64,000 bases of DNA from Saccharothrix espanaensis DSM 44229 (GCF_000328705.1 NC_019673.1:5394001-5458000), one strand, 5' to 3'; numbered from the stretch's first letter, positions 45,013 to 54,487 are shown. The notes: a model not told the origin generated them from the letters alone. Numbers and translations: made by a program.

Positions 45013-46590
45013 GTGTCACATGGACCAACCAGGGCCAAGCGCATCCTGGTGCCGCTAGTCGCAGTCGTCGTCCTGTTGTTGGTGGCGGGCACCGTCACCA
45101 CGATCGTGCACAGCCGCGATGTCGGGCTCGCCGTCACCGACCTCGCCGACGGCACACCGATCACGCCCACCGGCGTCGACCGGGTGGCCATCACCACGGC
45201 CGACCCCGCCGACCTCGCCCAGGTCTCGGTCCAGGTGGACGGGAGACCGGTCGAGGTGGACCGCGCCGGCGGCCGGCTGCGGCTGGCCGGCCTCGACCTG
45301 GCCGAAGGGGCGCACACGCTGTCCGCCCGCGCGCCCAACCCGCTGCCGTGGATGCCGGACGAGACCGTCGAACGGACCTTCACCGTCGACGCCACACCTC
45401 CCGCCGTGGTGGTCGAGCCCGCCGAGGCGAGTTCGCCGCGCGGCCCGCTGACCGTGCGCGGCACCGCCGACGGCGCGGACACGGTCCGGCTCGGCGACCG
45501 CGAGGTGCCGGTGCGCGACGGGAAGTTCGAGGCGTCCCTCGACGCCGTGCCGACCGCGCTGCGGGTGCGGGCCGACGACCGCGCCGGCAACACGGTGGAG
45601 CACGACGTCGCCATCAAGGTCACCCACCCGGGGATGCGCGCGGTGCACCTGAGCGCCACCGCGTGGGCGACCCCGGAGCTGCGCGACCCGGTGCTGGCGC
45701 TGGCCCGCGAGCACCGGATCGACACCGTGCAGCTCGACATCAAGGACGAGAGCGGCGAGATCGGGTACGACTCGCAGGTCCCGCTGGCCCGGCAGGTCGG
45801 CGCGAACCGGAACTACTACGACGCCCGCGCCGCGCTGGACCAGCTGCACGGCATGGGTTTGCGGGTGGTCGGGCGCGTGGTGGCGTTCCGCGACCCGGTG
45901 CTGGGTCGCGCGTCGTGGGAGTCCGGTGCCCGCGACCGGGTCACCCAGGACACCTCCGGCGCGGCCTGGTCGGCCCACTACGGCGAGTACTCCTTCACCA
46001 ACTTCGCCAACACCGAGGTGCGCGACTACAACATCGCGATCGCCAAGGAGGCCGCGCAGCTGGGCTTCGACGACATCCTCTACGACTACGTGCGCCGGCC
46101 CGACGGCCCGCTCGGCCGGATGGCGTTCCCCGGCCTGGCCACCACCCCGGAGCAGTCCATCGTGGACTTCCTGCGGGACAGCCGCGCGGCGGTGCGCCCG
46201 CTCGGCGCGTACCTCGGCGCGTCGGTGTTCGGCATCGCCGCGCACAGCCCCGGTGACGTGGCGCAGGACATCCCGGGCATGTCGCCGCACGTCGACTACG
46301 TCGCCCCGATGGTCTACCCGTCGCACTGGGGTCCCGGCGAGTACGGGGTGGGCAACCCCAACGCCCAGCCGTACGACATCGTGCGCCCGTCGGTCGCGAA
46401 CTTCGTGGAGCTGACCCGGGGCAGCGGCGCGGTCGTCATCCCGTGGCTCCAGGCGTTCTCGCTGGGCCACCACTACGGTCCGGGCGAGATCCAGGCCCAG
46501 GTCGCGGCGACCCGGGACGCGGGCGCGCCGTCGTTCCTGCTGTGGAACGCGGCGTGCGCGTACGGGGATTCGGGGCTGGAGCCCGCATGA
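45013..46590 (+). CDS. Putative glycoside hydrolase (DUF4015 type), membrane-anchored
   Basis: A 525-residue protein. One N-terminal membrane span (ILVPLVAVVVLLLVAGTVT) is followed by two Ig-like segments and then a TIM-barrel domain of the DUF4015 glycoside hydrolase-like family: VHLSATAWATPELRDPVL, DTVQLDIKDESGEIGYDSQ, GLRVVGRVVAFRDPVL, GFDDILYDYVRRPDG and YVAPMVYPSHWGPGEYG. GTG 45013 follows AGGAG. The stop overlaps the next start (ATGA). It is presumed to act on an extracellular polysaccharide; substrate unknown. Confidence 0.85.
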   Translation: MSHGPTRAKRILVPLVAVVVLLLVAGTVTTIVHSRDVGLAVTDLADGTPITPTGVDRVAITTADPADLAQVSVQVDGRPVEVDRAGGRLRLAGLDLAEGAHTLSARAPNPLPWMPDETVERTFTVDATPPAVVVEPAEASSPRGPLTVRGTADGADTVRLGDREVPVRDGKFEASLDAVPTALRVRADDRAGNTVEHDVAIKVTHPGMRAVHLSATAWATPELRDPVLALAREHRIDTVQLDIKDESGEIGYDSQVPLARQVGANRNYYDARAALDQLHGMGLRVVGRVVAFRDPVLGRASWESGARDRVTQDTSGAAWSAHYGEYSFTNFANTEVRDYNIAIAKEAAQLGFDDILYDYVRRPDGPLGRMAFPGLATTPEQSIVDFLRDSRAAVRPLGAYLGASVFGIAAHSPGDVAQDIPGMSPHVDYVAPMVYPSHWGPGEYGVGNPNAQPYDIVRPSVANFVELTRGSGAVVIPWLQAFSLGHHYGPGEIQAQVAATRDAGAPSFLLWNAACAYGDSGLEPA

Positions 46591-47357
46591 GAGCGGTGCC
46601 CGTCGTCTACGTGACCGGGTTGTGCCTCGCGACGACCGCGGTGCTGGTGCTGGAGTTCGGCACCGCACCGCGGCCGGCGGCGGTGCGGTGGCCGGTGTCC
46701 GGCGTGCCGGCGGTGTCCGAGCCGGCACCGCCCGCGCCGACCGGGCACGTCGCCGACCTGCCGGAGGGCCTGCCGTTCCCGCAGCGCGGCGCGGGAACGT
46801 GGCACGTCGTGCCCGGCACGTTCGGCAGCGCGGGCACCGCGTACTCGGTCGAGGTGGAGGACGGGACCGTGCCGCCACGCGACGAGGACAACTTCGCGGC
46901 CGTGGTGGACTACGCCCTCGCCCACCCGCGCGGGTGGGCGCGCACGGGCGAGGTGTTCCACCGCGTCGACGGCGGCACCGAGCCCGACCTGCGCGTCCGG
47001 CTCACCTCGCAGGAGACGGCCCGGCGGTTGTGCGGCTTCGAGCTGCCGTACGACGTCTCGTGCCGGATCGGCTCGGAGGTCCACGTCAGCGCCGCGCGGT
47101 GGTTCCGCGGCGCGCACACCTACCGGGGCGAGCTGCGCTCGTACCGGCTGTACGTGGTCAACCACGAGGTGGGCCACTTCCTCGGCCGCGGGCACGAACC
47201 GTGCCCGGCGGACGGCGGGCCCGCGCCGGTGATGATGCAGCAGACGTTGAGCACCGCCAACGACGAGCTGGCCGCGATCACCTCCGGCGTGGACCAGGGC
47301 GTGACGATCACCGCCGACGGCAAGGCGTGCACCGCGAACCCGTGGCCGACCGGCTGA
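46587..47357 (+). CDS. DUF3152 zinc metalloprotease-like secreted protein
   Basis: A 256-residue protein beginning with a membrane anchor or signal (VVYVTGLCLATTAVLVLEF) and ending in a DUF3152 domain. A zincin-type motif is visible, VVNHEVGHFLGRGHEPC (HExxH-x-H), with further Cys residues likely in disulfides. It is translationally coupled to the glycoside hydrolase-like gene by an ATGA overlap, so both may act together at the cell surface. Proteolytic activity is predicted from the motif only. Confidence 0.85.
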   Translation: MRAVPVVYVTGLCLATTAVLVLEFGTAPRPAAVRWPVSGVPAVSEPAPPAPTGHVADLPEGLPFPQRGAGTWHVVPGTFGSAGTAYSVEVEDGTVPPRDEDNFAAVVDYALAHPRGWARTGEVFHRVDGGTEPDLRVRLTSQETARRLCGFELPYDVSCRIGSEVHVSAARWFRGAHTYRGELRSYRLYVVNHEVGHFLGRGHEPCPADGGPAPVMMQQTLSTANDELAAITSGVDQGVTITADGKACTANPWPTG

Positions 47358-47407
47358 CCGGGCTGGCGGGGCCGACCGGGCTGACCGGGCTGACGGGCTG
47401 ACCGGGC
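47356..47407. repeat. CTGACCGGG tandem repeats downstream of DUF3152 gene
   Basis: Five imperfect copies of the 9-base unit CTGACCGGG/CTGGCGGGG cover the short gap between two convergent genes. It is a slippage-prone simple repeat with no terminator-like hairpin. Confidence 0.6.
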
Positions 47408-47415
47408 CTGCCGCG

Positions 47416-47826
47416 TCAGTCGAGCAGGGGGTCCAGCGGCACCCGGGGGTCCGGTGCCGGCGGGGCCGGGGTGAGCGGTGGCCCGGCCGGGTGCTGGAGG
47501 TTGATCAGCACCGGGTGGCCGTCGGTGTCGAACTCGATCACCCCGGACCGCCCGGCGGTCAGCGCCCGGTCGATCTCGGCGAGGATCTCCAGCAGCACCA
47601 GTTGGGCCTGTTCGAGGGTGTCGGCGTGGGTGATGACGTACTCGTGGCTGCGGCCGCGCTGCCCGTCCGCGTCGCCGTGCAGCTGGACGACGACCCCGAA
47701 CGGCCGGGGCGGGTCCGGCGTGAGCAGCAGGGCCGCGCCGATCCGCAGCAGGAGGTCGGCGCGCACCAGACCGCGGTCGAAGGTGGGCAGCCACACCTGT
47801 GGGGTCCCGGTTGAAACGCTGGTCAC
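47416..47826 (-). CDS. Hypothetical protein
   Basis: A 136-residue soluble protein with consistent coding character (LVRADLLLRIGAALLLTPD, FGVVVQLHGDAD, HADTLEQAQLVLLEILAEID, GVIEFDTDGHPVLINLQHP). I do not recognise the family. GTG 47826 is preceded by GGGGA. It is convergent with the DUF3152 gene. It may be a small alpha/beta regulatory or immunity-type protein, but nothing decides this. Confidence 0.55.
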   Translation of the reverse strand: MTSVSTGTPQVWLPTFDRGLVRADLLLRIGAALLLTPDPPRPFGVVVQLHGDADGQRGRSHEYVITHADTLEQAQLVLLEILAEIDRALTAGRSGVIEFDTDGHPVLINLQHPAGPPLTPAPPAPDPRVPLDPLLD

Positions 47827-47861
47827 GTCCCCAATGTAAGAGCACCGGCACCGCTCCCGAC

Positions 47862-47895
47862 CTCACCCGATCGGCAAACTCCCGGATCGGGTGAG
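47862..47895. promoter_or_regulatory. Perfect 11-bp inverted repeat upstream of hypothetical gene
   Basis: CTCACCCGATC (47862-47872) and GATCGGGTGAG (47885-47895) lie 36-70 bases upstream of the GTG start at 47826. Placement suggests an operator or the terminator of the decayed regulator gene beyond it. Confidence 0.45.
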
Positions 47896-47945
47896 TCACC
47901 CGCCCGACAACGACAGCGCGCAATCGACCCTTCCCATCCGAAAAG

Positions 47946-48036
47946 GAGCCGGTAGCCGATGCCCCCGGACCGTGGCGATGCCGCGCCGGCCGAACGGCGC
48001 GTCGATCTTGCGGCGCACGGCGCTGACGTAGACCTA
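47946..48036 (-). pseudogene. Fragment of an OmpR-type response regulator
   Basis: Read leftward, the sequence gives VYVSAVRRKIDAPFGRRGIA and, after a one-base frameshift, IGYRL. This is the last part of the winged-helix domain of two-component response regulators. A stop directly precedes VYVS. Only about 30 codons survive; no receiver domain or kinase is present. Confidence 0.6.
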
Positions 48037-48229
48037 CGTCGCCGACGGCGACACACCAAACCCACCGTCAATCTGCGTTGACACAGCGGGCGCGAGTGAT
48101 GACGTTCCGGATACAGTTGACCACCGTTCGTAGGTGCTGATCACGTGCACGGTGCTCCATACTCGCGTTCGGCGCGGCGGCCTTCCCTGCACCCTGCCTC
48201 GGCCGCCGGGCTCGTCTGGAGGTCTGACG

Positions 48230-49513
48230 ATGAAGGTATGGGTAGGTCTTGTCTCGGCGGCGCTGTTGCTGCTCGGGACCAACTCCGCAGTCGCTCAACG
48301 GGACACCACTCCGTATTTCTGGCAGGTCCCGGGAGCCAGTGAGCACGTGCTCGAAGAGGCCGGCTTCGACGTCGAGCACGGCGACGGCGGTGCCGTCCAA
48401 GTGGTCGGCGACCGCCGGGTGGCCGACCGGCTGGTCGCGCTCGGCTACCAGCCGAAGAAGTTCGACACGGTGTACAAGCCGGTGCCGCCCGGCCGCACCG
48501 GGGACGTCGGCGTGCAGACGTACTACGGCGGCTACCGGACGGTGGCCGAGCACCACAAGCACCTGACCGACGTGGCGGCGGCGTACCCGGCGCTGACCCA
48601 GGTCCACGACATCGGTGACAGCTGGCGCAAGACGCGCGGCCAGGGCGGGCACGACATCAAGGCCATCTGCATCACCAAGAAGCAGGCCGGCGACTGCGCG
48701 CTGAACCCCGACTCGACCAAGCCGCGGTTCGCGTTGATCGCGCAGCTCCACGCGCGGGAACTGGCCACCGGCGAACTCGCGTGGCGGTGGATCGACCACG
48801 TCACCAAGGGGTACGGCACCGACGCCGAGGTGACGTCCATCCTGGACACCACCGAGCTGTGGGTGGTGCCGATCGTCAACCCCGACGGCGTCGACATCGT
48901 CGCGTCCGGCGGCAACCAGCCGCTGATGCAGCGCAAGAACGCCAACAACACCGGTGCCACGTGCTCCGCGCCGAGCTACGGCGTCGACCTCAACCGCAAC
49001 TCCTCGTTCAAGTGGGGCAAGGCCGGCACCAGCCGGTGCGGCGAGACCTACCAGGGCCCCGCGGCCGCCTCGGAACCGGAGACCAAGGCCGTCGAGGCGT
49101 GGTTCAAGCAGCTGTTCCCCGACCAGCGCGGCCCCGGCGACACCGAGCCCGCACCGGTGACGACCAAGGGCGTCATGATCACCGTCCACAGCTACGGCAA
49201 CCTGATCATGCCGCCGTGGGGCTGGACGTGGAACGCGAACCCGAACGCCTCGGGCCTCGCGGCGCTGGGCCGGAAGATGGCGGCGTACAACGGGTACACG
49301 GTGAAGGCGGAGGGTGACACGACCGGCACGACCGACGACTTCACCTACGGCAACCTCGGCATCGCCAGCTACACCTTCGAGATCGGCTCGGGCAGCGGCA
49401 CCTGCGGCGGGTTCTTCCCGCAGTACTCGTGCGTCGACAGCCTGTTCTGGCCGAAGAACAAGGGAGCGTTCCTGACCGCGGCCAAGGCCGCGAAGGCGCC
49501 CTACGCGGGGTGA
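48230..49513 (+). CDS. Secreted zinc carboxypeptidase (M14 family)
   Basis: A 427-residue exopeptidase with a signal peptide (VWVGLVSAALLLLGTNSAVA). Metal ligands are in LHARELATGE (HxxE) and TVHSYGN, the substrate-binding Asn-Arg is in GVDLNRNSSFKWG, and the catalytic Glu is in YTFEIGSGSG. ATG 48230 follows GGAGG. The fold is complete. It probably degrades peptides outside the cell; specificity is not predictable. Confidence 0.92.
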   Translation: MKVWVGLVSAALLLLGTNSAVAQRDTTPYFWQVPGASEHVLEEAGFDVEHGDGGAVQVVGDRRVADRLVALGYQPKKFDTVYKPVPPGRTGDVGVQTYYGGYRTVAEHHKHLTDVAAAYPALTQVHDIGDSWRKTRGQGGHDIKAICITKKQAGDCALNPDSTKPRFALIAQLHARELATGELAWRWIDHVTKGYGTDAEVTSILDTTELWVVPIVNPDGVDIVASGGNQPLMQRKNANNTGATCSAPSYGVDLNRNSSFKWGKAGTSRCGETYQGPAAASEPETKAVEAWFKQLFPDQRGPGDTEPAPVTTKGVMITVHSYGNLIMPPWGWTWNANPNASGLAALGRKMAAYNGYTVKAEGDTTGTTDDFTYGNLGIASYTFEIGSGSGTCGGFFPQYSCVDSLFWPKNKGAFLTAAKAAKAPYAG

Positions 49514-49527
49514 TCCCCCGCTCGACC

Positions 49528-49562
49528 CCGCGGCCGTGACCGGTTTCCGGTCACGGCCGCGG
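49528..49562. terminator. Strong 16-bp hairpin between convergent genes
   Basis: CCGCGGCCGTGACCGG (49528-49543) pairs perfectly with CCGGTCACGGCCGCGG (49547-49562) around a TTT loop. It lies between the carboxypeptidase and LuxR stops. Bidirectional terminator. Confidence 0.9.
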
Positions 49563-49568
49563 CCGACC

Positions 49569-50588
49569 TCAGCCGTTCATCGCGGCGATGAGGTGGTCAC
49601 GGCCTTGCGCGCCGGTCTTGCGGAAGACGGACTTCAGGTGGTCGTTGACGGTGTGCACGGACAGGTCGAGGCGGCGGGCGATGTTCTTCGGGGCCGCACC
49701 CGAGTGGAGGTGTTCCACGACTTGGCGCTCGCGGGCCGTCATGCCGTACCAGGAGCAGAACGACGGCAGCAGCTGCGCGGCGGTCGCCGCCTGGATGACG
49801 ACGGCCACGTCACCGGAGCCGTCCTGCAGGCGCTCGGCCTGGCAGGCGATCCACCGGCCGTAGCTCGCCGCCGGCCCCAGCACCAGCACCGGCTCGGACC
49901 GGGTGCGGGCCAGGGCGGACAGGCCCGCGAAGAAGGTCCGGCCGGTCCACTCCGGCGCGCGCAGCCGGGCCTCCAGGTCGCTGCGCCAGGCGAGCGCGGC
50001 GGGGGTGACCGCGCGGATCCCGTGGTCCGGGCCGAGCACGAGCACGCCCGGCGGCGGGCTCGGCGCCGCGACGGCCGGCGGCCCCGCGGTGACGTGCCGG
50101 CGCAGGAACGCCGCCAACGCCGGCGCGAGCCGTGCCGCGTCGGCCAGGTCCCGCTCGCCGAACGGCCGGGCACCCCGGGCCCGGATCAGCCCGAGCGTCC
50201 CCCACACCCCGCGCCCGTCGCGCAGCAACACCCGCAGCTCGCCACCGACGCCGTGCGCCGCGAACAACCGCCGCACCACATCGTCCCGGCCGCCCTCCCC
50301 CGCCACCACGACGGGCCGCCGGGCGGAGTCCTCCCACCCGAACGGGTCGTCCCCGGCGTAGCAGCCGCTCAACAGCGCCTGCCCGAAACCCGCCTCGTAC
50401 CCGTGCCAGAAGCTGAACGACGCGGGCCCCGCCCCGGCCGCCGGCCCGACCCCGGCCATCCGCAACCCGTCGTGCGGCACCACGGAGGCCACCACCCGCG
50501 AAACCTCCGCGCCCAGCTCCTCCCACCCGGCACCCTGCCCGGTCGCCGCGGGCAACTCACGCAGCAACCGCTCCCCCGAACGGTCCAT
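49569..50588 (-). CDS. LuxR-family transcriptional regulator
   Basis: A 339-residue regulator. A GAF-like N-terminal sensory region (FSFWHGYEAGFGQALLSG, then GVWGTLGLIRARGARPFGE) precedes a C-terminal LuxR helix-turn-helix: MTARERQVVEHLHSGAAPK then IARRLDLSVHTVNDHLKSVF. ATG 50588 is preferred over a GTG further upstream. There is no adjacent kinase. Ligand and targets are unknown. Confidence 0.88.
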   Translation of the reverse strand: MDRSGERLLRELPAATGQGAGWEELGAEVSRVVASVVPHDGLRMAGVGPAAGAGPASFSFWHGYEAGFGQALLSGCYAGDDPFGWEDSARRPVVVAGEGGRDDVVRRLFAAHGVGGELRVLLRDGRGVWGTLGLIRARGARPFGERDLADAARLAPALAAFLRRHVTAGPPAVAAPSPPPGVLVLGPDHGIRAVTPAALAWRSDLEARLRAPEWTGRTFFAGLSALARTRSEPVLVLGPAASYGRWIACQAERLQDGSGDVAVVIQAATAAQLLPSFCSWYGMTARERQVVEHLHSGAAPKNIARRLDLSVHTVNDHLKSVFRKTGAQGRDHLIAAMNG

Positions 50589-50890
50589 GCGACCGAGTGT
50601 GGCCCCACCCACCACACCCCGCAACGCCATAACGCCCGGCGCGGTTGAGCAGGGGGCGGGCCGGGACGAAGGCGCGCGGGCCGAAGAACAGCACGTCGGC
50701 GAGCAGTCCGACCACGCCGGACTCGCACCGACCTCAGCGGCGCAGGCTCACGACGGTACTCGGCGGCATCCACCGACCGAACGGGACGATCGGCGCGTCG
50801 CGATGGCACGCCCGGCGGTGGCAGGTCGGTGGGCCCACGGCCGCGCTGGTGACTTGAGCACCGTGGGCCAGGTCTAGAACCGGTCGGCGG
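50589..50890. other. Gap without a convincing gene
   Basis: Frames here are short and Arg-rich. One minus-strand stretch (about 50635-50730) reads GVVGLLADVLFFGPRAFVPA, which might be a worn fragment of a membrane or redox protein, but I cannot assign it. Confidence 0.3.
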
Positions 50891-51247
50891 TCATGAGAGG
50901 TGGGCGAGGACGTTGATGATCGTGCCGCCCGGGTCCTCGACGAAGAACCGGCGCACGCCCCACGGCTCGTCCCTGATCGGGTAGACCACGCGCAGACCTC
51001 GTTCGAGCGCGGCGGTGTGCGCGGCGTCGACGGCCGCCGGGTCGCCGAGGTCGAGGCCGAAGCTCGGCTCCGGGTCCTCCGTGCCGGGTGGAGGGATGAT
51101 CACCTGCGCCGACGGGTTGGCCGGCGACACGAGCCCCAGCACGTGGTCGCTCATCGCGACCTCCAGGCCGAGCACCTCGGTGTAGAACGCCTGCGAGGCG
51201 GGCAGGTCGGTCCCCCGGGCGTACGCCACGATCCTCGTCACGGACAA
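50891..51247 (-). CDS. VOC-family (glyoxalase/bleomycin-resistance fold) protein
   Basis: A 118-residue protein with paired beta-alpha-beta-beta-beta modules: IVAYARGTDLPASQAFYTEV, LGLEVAMSDHVLGLV and the closing FFVEDPGGTIINVLAHL. TTG 51247 lies 8 bases after AGGAGG; GTG 51241 is the alternative. Such proteins are lyases, dioxygenases or drug binders; the putative metal ligands are not diagnostic here. Confidence 0.85.
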   Translation of the reverse strand: MSVTRIVAYARGTDLPASQAFYTEVLGLEVAMSDHVLGLVSPANPSAQVIIPPPGTEDPEPSFGLDLGDPAAVDAAHTAALERGLRVVYPIRDEPWGVRRFFVEDPGGTIINVLAHLS

Positions 51248-51338
51248 AGCGCCGGCCTCCTGTGGTCGTGCTGTGGGTCCTGGGCCGCCAGCCTGCCGCG
51301 CCGGCCCGCCCGGCGTATTGGACGAATGCGAAACGCGC

Positions 51339-52154
51339 CTACCGCACGAGAGGCACGTGGTTGATCCCGCCGCCCCGACCGCGCAGGTAGGCGGTCGGCG
51401 AAAGGCCGCTGTGGGCGCGGAACTCGCGGACCAGGTGCGCCTGGTCGTAGTAGCCGCGCCGCACCGCGAAGGCCGACCACCCCAGCCGACCGACCTCGTC
51501 GATGGCGGCCAGCACCGAGCGGAACCGTTGCAGGCGCTGGTAGCCCTTGGGGCTGAGCCCGATCTCGGTGCGGAACACCTGCTGCACGCGCCGGGAGGTC
51601 AACCCCAGCCGGTCGCCGAGGTCACCGACGCCGGGGTGCCCCGGGAACCGGGAGAGCCACCTGGTCGCCGCGTCGACCGCCGGATGGGGAGCCAGGTTCG
51701 CGCCCGCCAACCGCTCGCCCAGCACGGTTTCGAGCACTCGGAGGGTGCGGGTCGCGTCAGGTGCGGCGAGCAGCCGCTCACGCACCCGCGCCGCGCTCGC
51801 GCCCCACAGGTCCTCCAGGGCCACGTGCCGGTTGGACAGTTCGGACAGCGGCACGTCGACCAGGGCTCGGGCCCGTCCGGGTCGGAAGACCACGCCGACG
51901 ACGTGCGAGGGCCGCGTGCCGTCGAGCAGGTAGGCGTGCCGGTAGGGCCCGGCCACCAGCGCACCGGGCAGACGTCGACAGGTGCCGGAACCGTCGGGCA
52001 TCCAGAAGCACTCCGCGGCGAGGTTGACCACGAGTTCGACCGCGCCGGTCGGCAGCCGCAGTTCCACTCCCCGACCGGGGCCCGCGGACTCGTGCAGCCA
52101 GAGCAAGGCCACGAACTCGCCCACCAGCCCGCCGGGTGCCACTGACCTGAACAT
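51339..52154 (-). CDS. AraC-family transcriptional regulator
   Basis: A 271-residue regulator with an N-terminal DUF6597-like domain (VELRLPTGAVELVVNLAAE) and a C-terminal AraC double helix-turn-helix: VGDLGDRLGLTSRRVQQVFR and AFAVRRGYYDQAHLVREFR then SGLSPTAYLR. ATG 52154. The adjacent VOC gene on the same strand may be its target. Confidence 0.88.
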   Translation of the reverse strand: MFRSVAPGGLVGEFVALLWLHESAGPGRGVELRLPTGAVELVVNLAAECFWMPDGSGTCRRLPGALVAGPYRHAYLLDGTRPSHVVGVVFRPGRARALVDVPLSELSNRHVALEDLWGASAARVRERLLAAPDATRTLRVLETVLGERLAGANLAPHPAVDAATRWLSRFPGHPGVGDLGDRLGLTSRRVQQVFRTEIGLSPKGYQRLQRFRSVLAAIDEVGRLGWSAFAVRRGYYDQAHLVREFRAHSGLSPTAYLRGRGGGINHVPLVR

Positions 52155-52463
52155 CGTGTCCGCACGATACCTCCGCGAGGCCGAGGGGTCGTGTCGGAAG
52201 CACGGTCACGCGGGTGTGCGGTCCTGCTCCGCCGGTGGCTCGGCGGCCTGCGGTGGCGACTCGGCGGCCGGGTCGTTCCGGTCGGGCCGGTTCCCCGATT
52301 CCGCACAATTCGTGCCGGGCGATTCCGTCATTCGACGGAATCGCATAAGGCTCATGCAACACGTGAATGGACGCCCCGCGCCCGGTCAATGGACGATCTG
52401 CGACGACCCCGAACACCGCGTGGCGACCCCGCGCGGTGCCGCGGGTGCGGGGAGGGGCGTCAC
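52155..52463. other. Upstream region of AraC and membrane-protein genes, no gene seen
   Basis: A 309-base divergent gap. An imperfect palindrome around GTCATTCGACGGAATCGC near 52328-52345 is the only structured element noticed. Promoters for both sides should lie here. Confidence 0.3.
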
Positions 52464-53330
52464 ATGCGCGGCTTGGTGCGGTGGTTCGAGGGGCACGTGC
52501 TGCGCGTCGGCCTGATCGGGTTGATCGAGGCGGCGCTCGCCGTGCTGTCCTTCGGCGCGGTGCTCAGCGCCGTGTTCGGCGGCCCGGCGGCCAAGACCGC
52601 GGCCGTGGTCGTCGCGGTCCTCGGCGTGCTCGCCACCTTCGCGGCGCTGGTCGCCAACCGCCGGCGCGGCGAAGCCGACCGCCTGCGGGACCGGCGGCTG
52701 ACGGCGCGGTACTGCGACCTGGTCCACCACGCGATCGGCGCGCCGCTGCACTACCTGAGCTGGGACGACGTGACCGTGATCGACAGCCGGGGCGACGCGG
52801 TGGAGACGATCGCCGTCCGGGCCCGGGTCGAGGCCGACCAGGCGCACTTCTTCCGCTTCCGGATCGGCCCGGCCTGGGACCAACCCGAGCGGCAGCGGAC
52901 CAGGGTGGTCTGCCGGGTCCGCACGCTGGTCGGCGGGGCGGCCCGGGGTCCTCGTTGCGACACCACGGAAACCTGGCTGGCCGACGGCAGGCTGGAGGTG
53001 ATCGCGCACCTCGCGTCGCCGGTGAAGGTTGGGGACGAGCTGCGGCTCGTGATCGACCTGGAGTGGCCCGGCATGTGCGCGCCCCTGGTCCGCGAGCGCG
53101 AACCGGACGACTACTTCCTGCGCTTCGCCCGCCCCGCCGACGAGGCCCGGTACGTGATCGTCCTGCCCGAGGGCGAGGACACCTACGCCGAGCCCATCGG
53201 CTTCGCCGACGGCGACCGCGGCTACGACCTGACCGTGAAACCGAACGACTCGGGCCGCGTCCAGGTCACCCTGACCGCCTACGACATCCCGGCCCGCCAC
53301 CGCTTCGGCGTCCGCCTGGACCTGAAGTAG
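52464..53330 (+). CDS. Hypothetical membrane protein with N-terminal hairpin
   Basis: A 288-residue protein. Two membrane spans near the N-terminus (VGLIGLIEAALAVLSFGAVL and TAAVVVAVLGVLATFAALVA) are followed by a cytoplasmic beta-rich domain (VTVIDSRGDAVETIAVRARV, FFRFRIGPAWDQP, LEVIAHLASPVKVGDELRLV). I do not recognise the soluble domain. ATG 52464 follows GGAGGGG. It is a single gene ended by a terminator. Confidence 0.7.
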   Translation: MRGLVRWFEGHVLRVGLIGLIEAALAVLSFGAVLSAVFGGPAAKTAAVVVAVLGVLATFAALVANRRRGEADRLRDRRLTARYCDLVHHAIGAPLHYLSWDDVTVIDSRGDAVETIAVRARVEADQAHFFRFRIGPAWDQPERQRTRVVCRVRTLVGGAARGPRCDTTETWLADGRLEVIAHLASPVKVGDELRLVIDLEWPGMCAPLVREREPDDYFLRFARPADEARYVIVLPEGEDTYAEPIGFADGDRGYDLTVKPNDSGRVQVTLTAYDIPARHRFGVRLDLK

Positions 53331-53360
53331 GCAACGCCCGACCCGACGCCGGGCGTTGCC
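53330..53360. terminator. Hairpin after membrane-protein gene
   Basis: GGCAACGCCCG (53330-53340) pairs exactly with CGGGCGTTGCC (53350-53360). It begins at the last base of the stop codon. Confidence 0.8.
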
Positions 53361-53490
53361 GGGGTGTTCAGTCGTCGTCGGTCTTGTCGCCGCCCACGAG
53401 CGCCCTCCCTGACTCCGTCGATCTACTCTCGGTCGGGACCGTCGACGCGGATGACCCGACAGGCCGAATGTGATCATCACCGGCGCTGTC

Positions 53491-53925
53491 TCACGTGGTG
53501 GTCCCGGATGGCCGTGACCGGTCGCGCCGAACTGCCGCGTCCCCACCACCGCCGCGCACGCCGGTCCCGGTCCGGAGCAGAGCGGCCCGACACACCTTGT
53601 CCAGCCAGGCGAGTTCCCGGTCCCAGCCGTCCTCCGACGCCGTGATCGCGCCCAACGCCTCCCACACGCCGGCCGCCGTCCACGCGGCGAACCTGCGGTG
53701 CGCGGTGGCCCGCGAGACCCCGAACACGGGCGGCAGCTCCCGCCACGGGCAGCCCGAGACCAGCACGAAGACCACCGCCGCGAGCGAGGTCCGATCGTCC
53801 CTGGGCTCGGTGCCGCCCCCTTGCCGCCGCCGCTTCCACTCGGGCAGCTCCGGGCTGATCAGCTGCCACAGGCGGTACGGCACCAGCCGCTCGACAAGAT
53901 CTTCCGACACGGCCTGGATTGTCAT
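53491..53925 (-). pseudogene. Truncated IS5-type transposase (DUF4096 N-terminal domain)
   Basis: A 144-codon frame whose first 90 residues are the DUF4096 domain of IS5-type transposases: LVERLVPYRLWQLISPELPE, DDRTSLAAVVFVLVSGCPWR, GVSRATAHRRFAAWTAAGVW. The DDE catalytic domain is absent; after CRAALLRTGTG the frame turns into Gly/Arg-rich sequence and stops. It is an inactive fragment, distinct from the remnant near 18.4 kb. No terminal inverted repeats were found. Confidence 0.7.
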
Positions 53926-54487
53926 GTCGGACAACGACATGAGATGTCGTATTCCACGCGACATCGGCCACGCGTCGCCCAGTGGTCGACTCGACTGGTC
54001 CAACGGCTGAGGAGAATTCCGCCGCGCCTATTTTTCGCCCCACGCATCCGAGCACCGGTCATGAACAAAGCGCAGATCGGGGCCGGCCACCGCACAAGGC
54101 GTACTACGGCACGACGGAACACCCGACGACGCCGACGTCAACGCTCCAGACGGGCCGAGGACGCACGCTCGACCGCTCGCGTCCGCGCTCCACCGACCGT
54201 CGGACCGGACCCAGCACGACCGGCCCCCGTACGAACGGGTCCGCCAGCGCACACGCGCCTCGACACGGGTTGACGCCGTACGTGCGCTGTCTGTGCACCT
54301 TATGGGCACAAGGCGTGCCCTGGACACGATTGCGGGCAGTAGTCGGTTGCGGCGTTCGGGTCGGTGTCTTTCGGGGTCGTCGTCTTCTCAGGTATTCGTG
54401 ATGGGCTTCGGCGTGCGGGCGCCGACGAGGGGCAAGCCTGTGGGCGCAAGCGACGCGCCGATCGTTGCCCACCGTTGGAGGCACAGC
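53926..54487. other. Intergenic region upstream of decarboxylase gene, no gene seen
   Basis: About 560 bases with only Arg/Thr-rich low-quality frames on both strands. The composition between 53920 and 54070 is less GC-rich than its surroundings and may hold the original boundary of the transposon fragment. Confidence 0.35.

Noticed and set aside
47356..47407. CRISPR-like array
   Set aside because: Nine-base direct repeats without spacers; a simple slippage repeat. No CRISPR array or cas gene was found in the window.
53392..53421. Nine-codon minus-strand peptide after a good GGGAGGG site
   Set aside because: Too short to support; no downstream gene it could lead into other than a transposase fragment in the wrong position.
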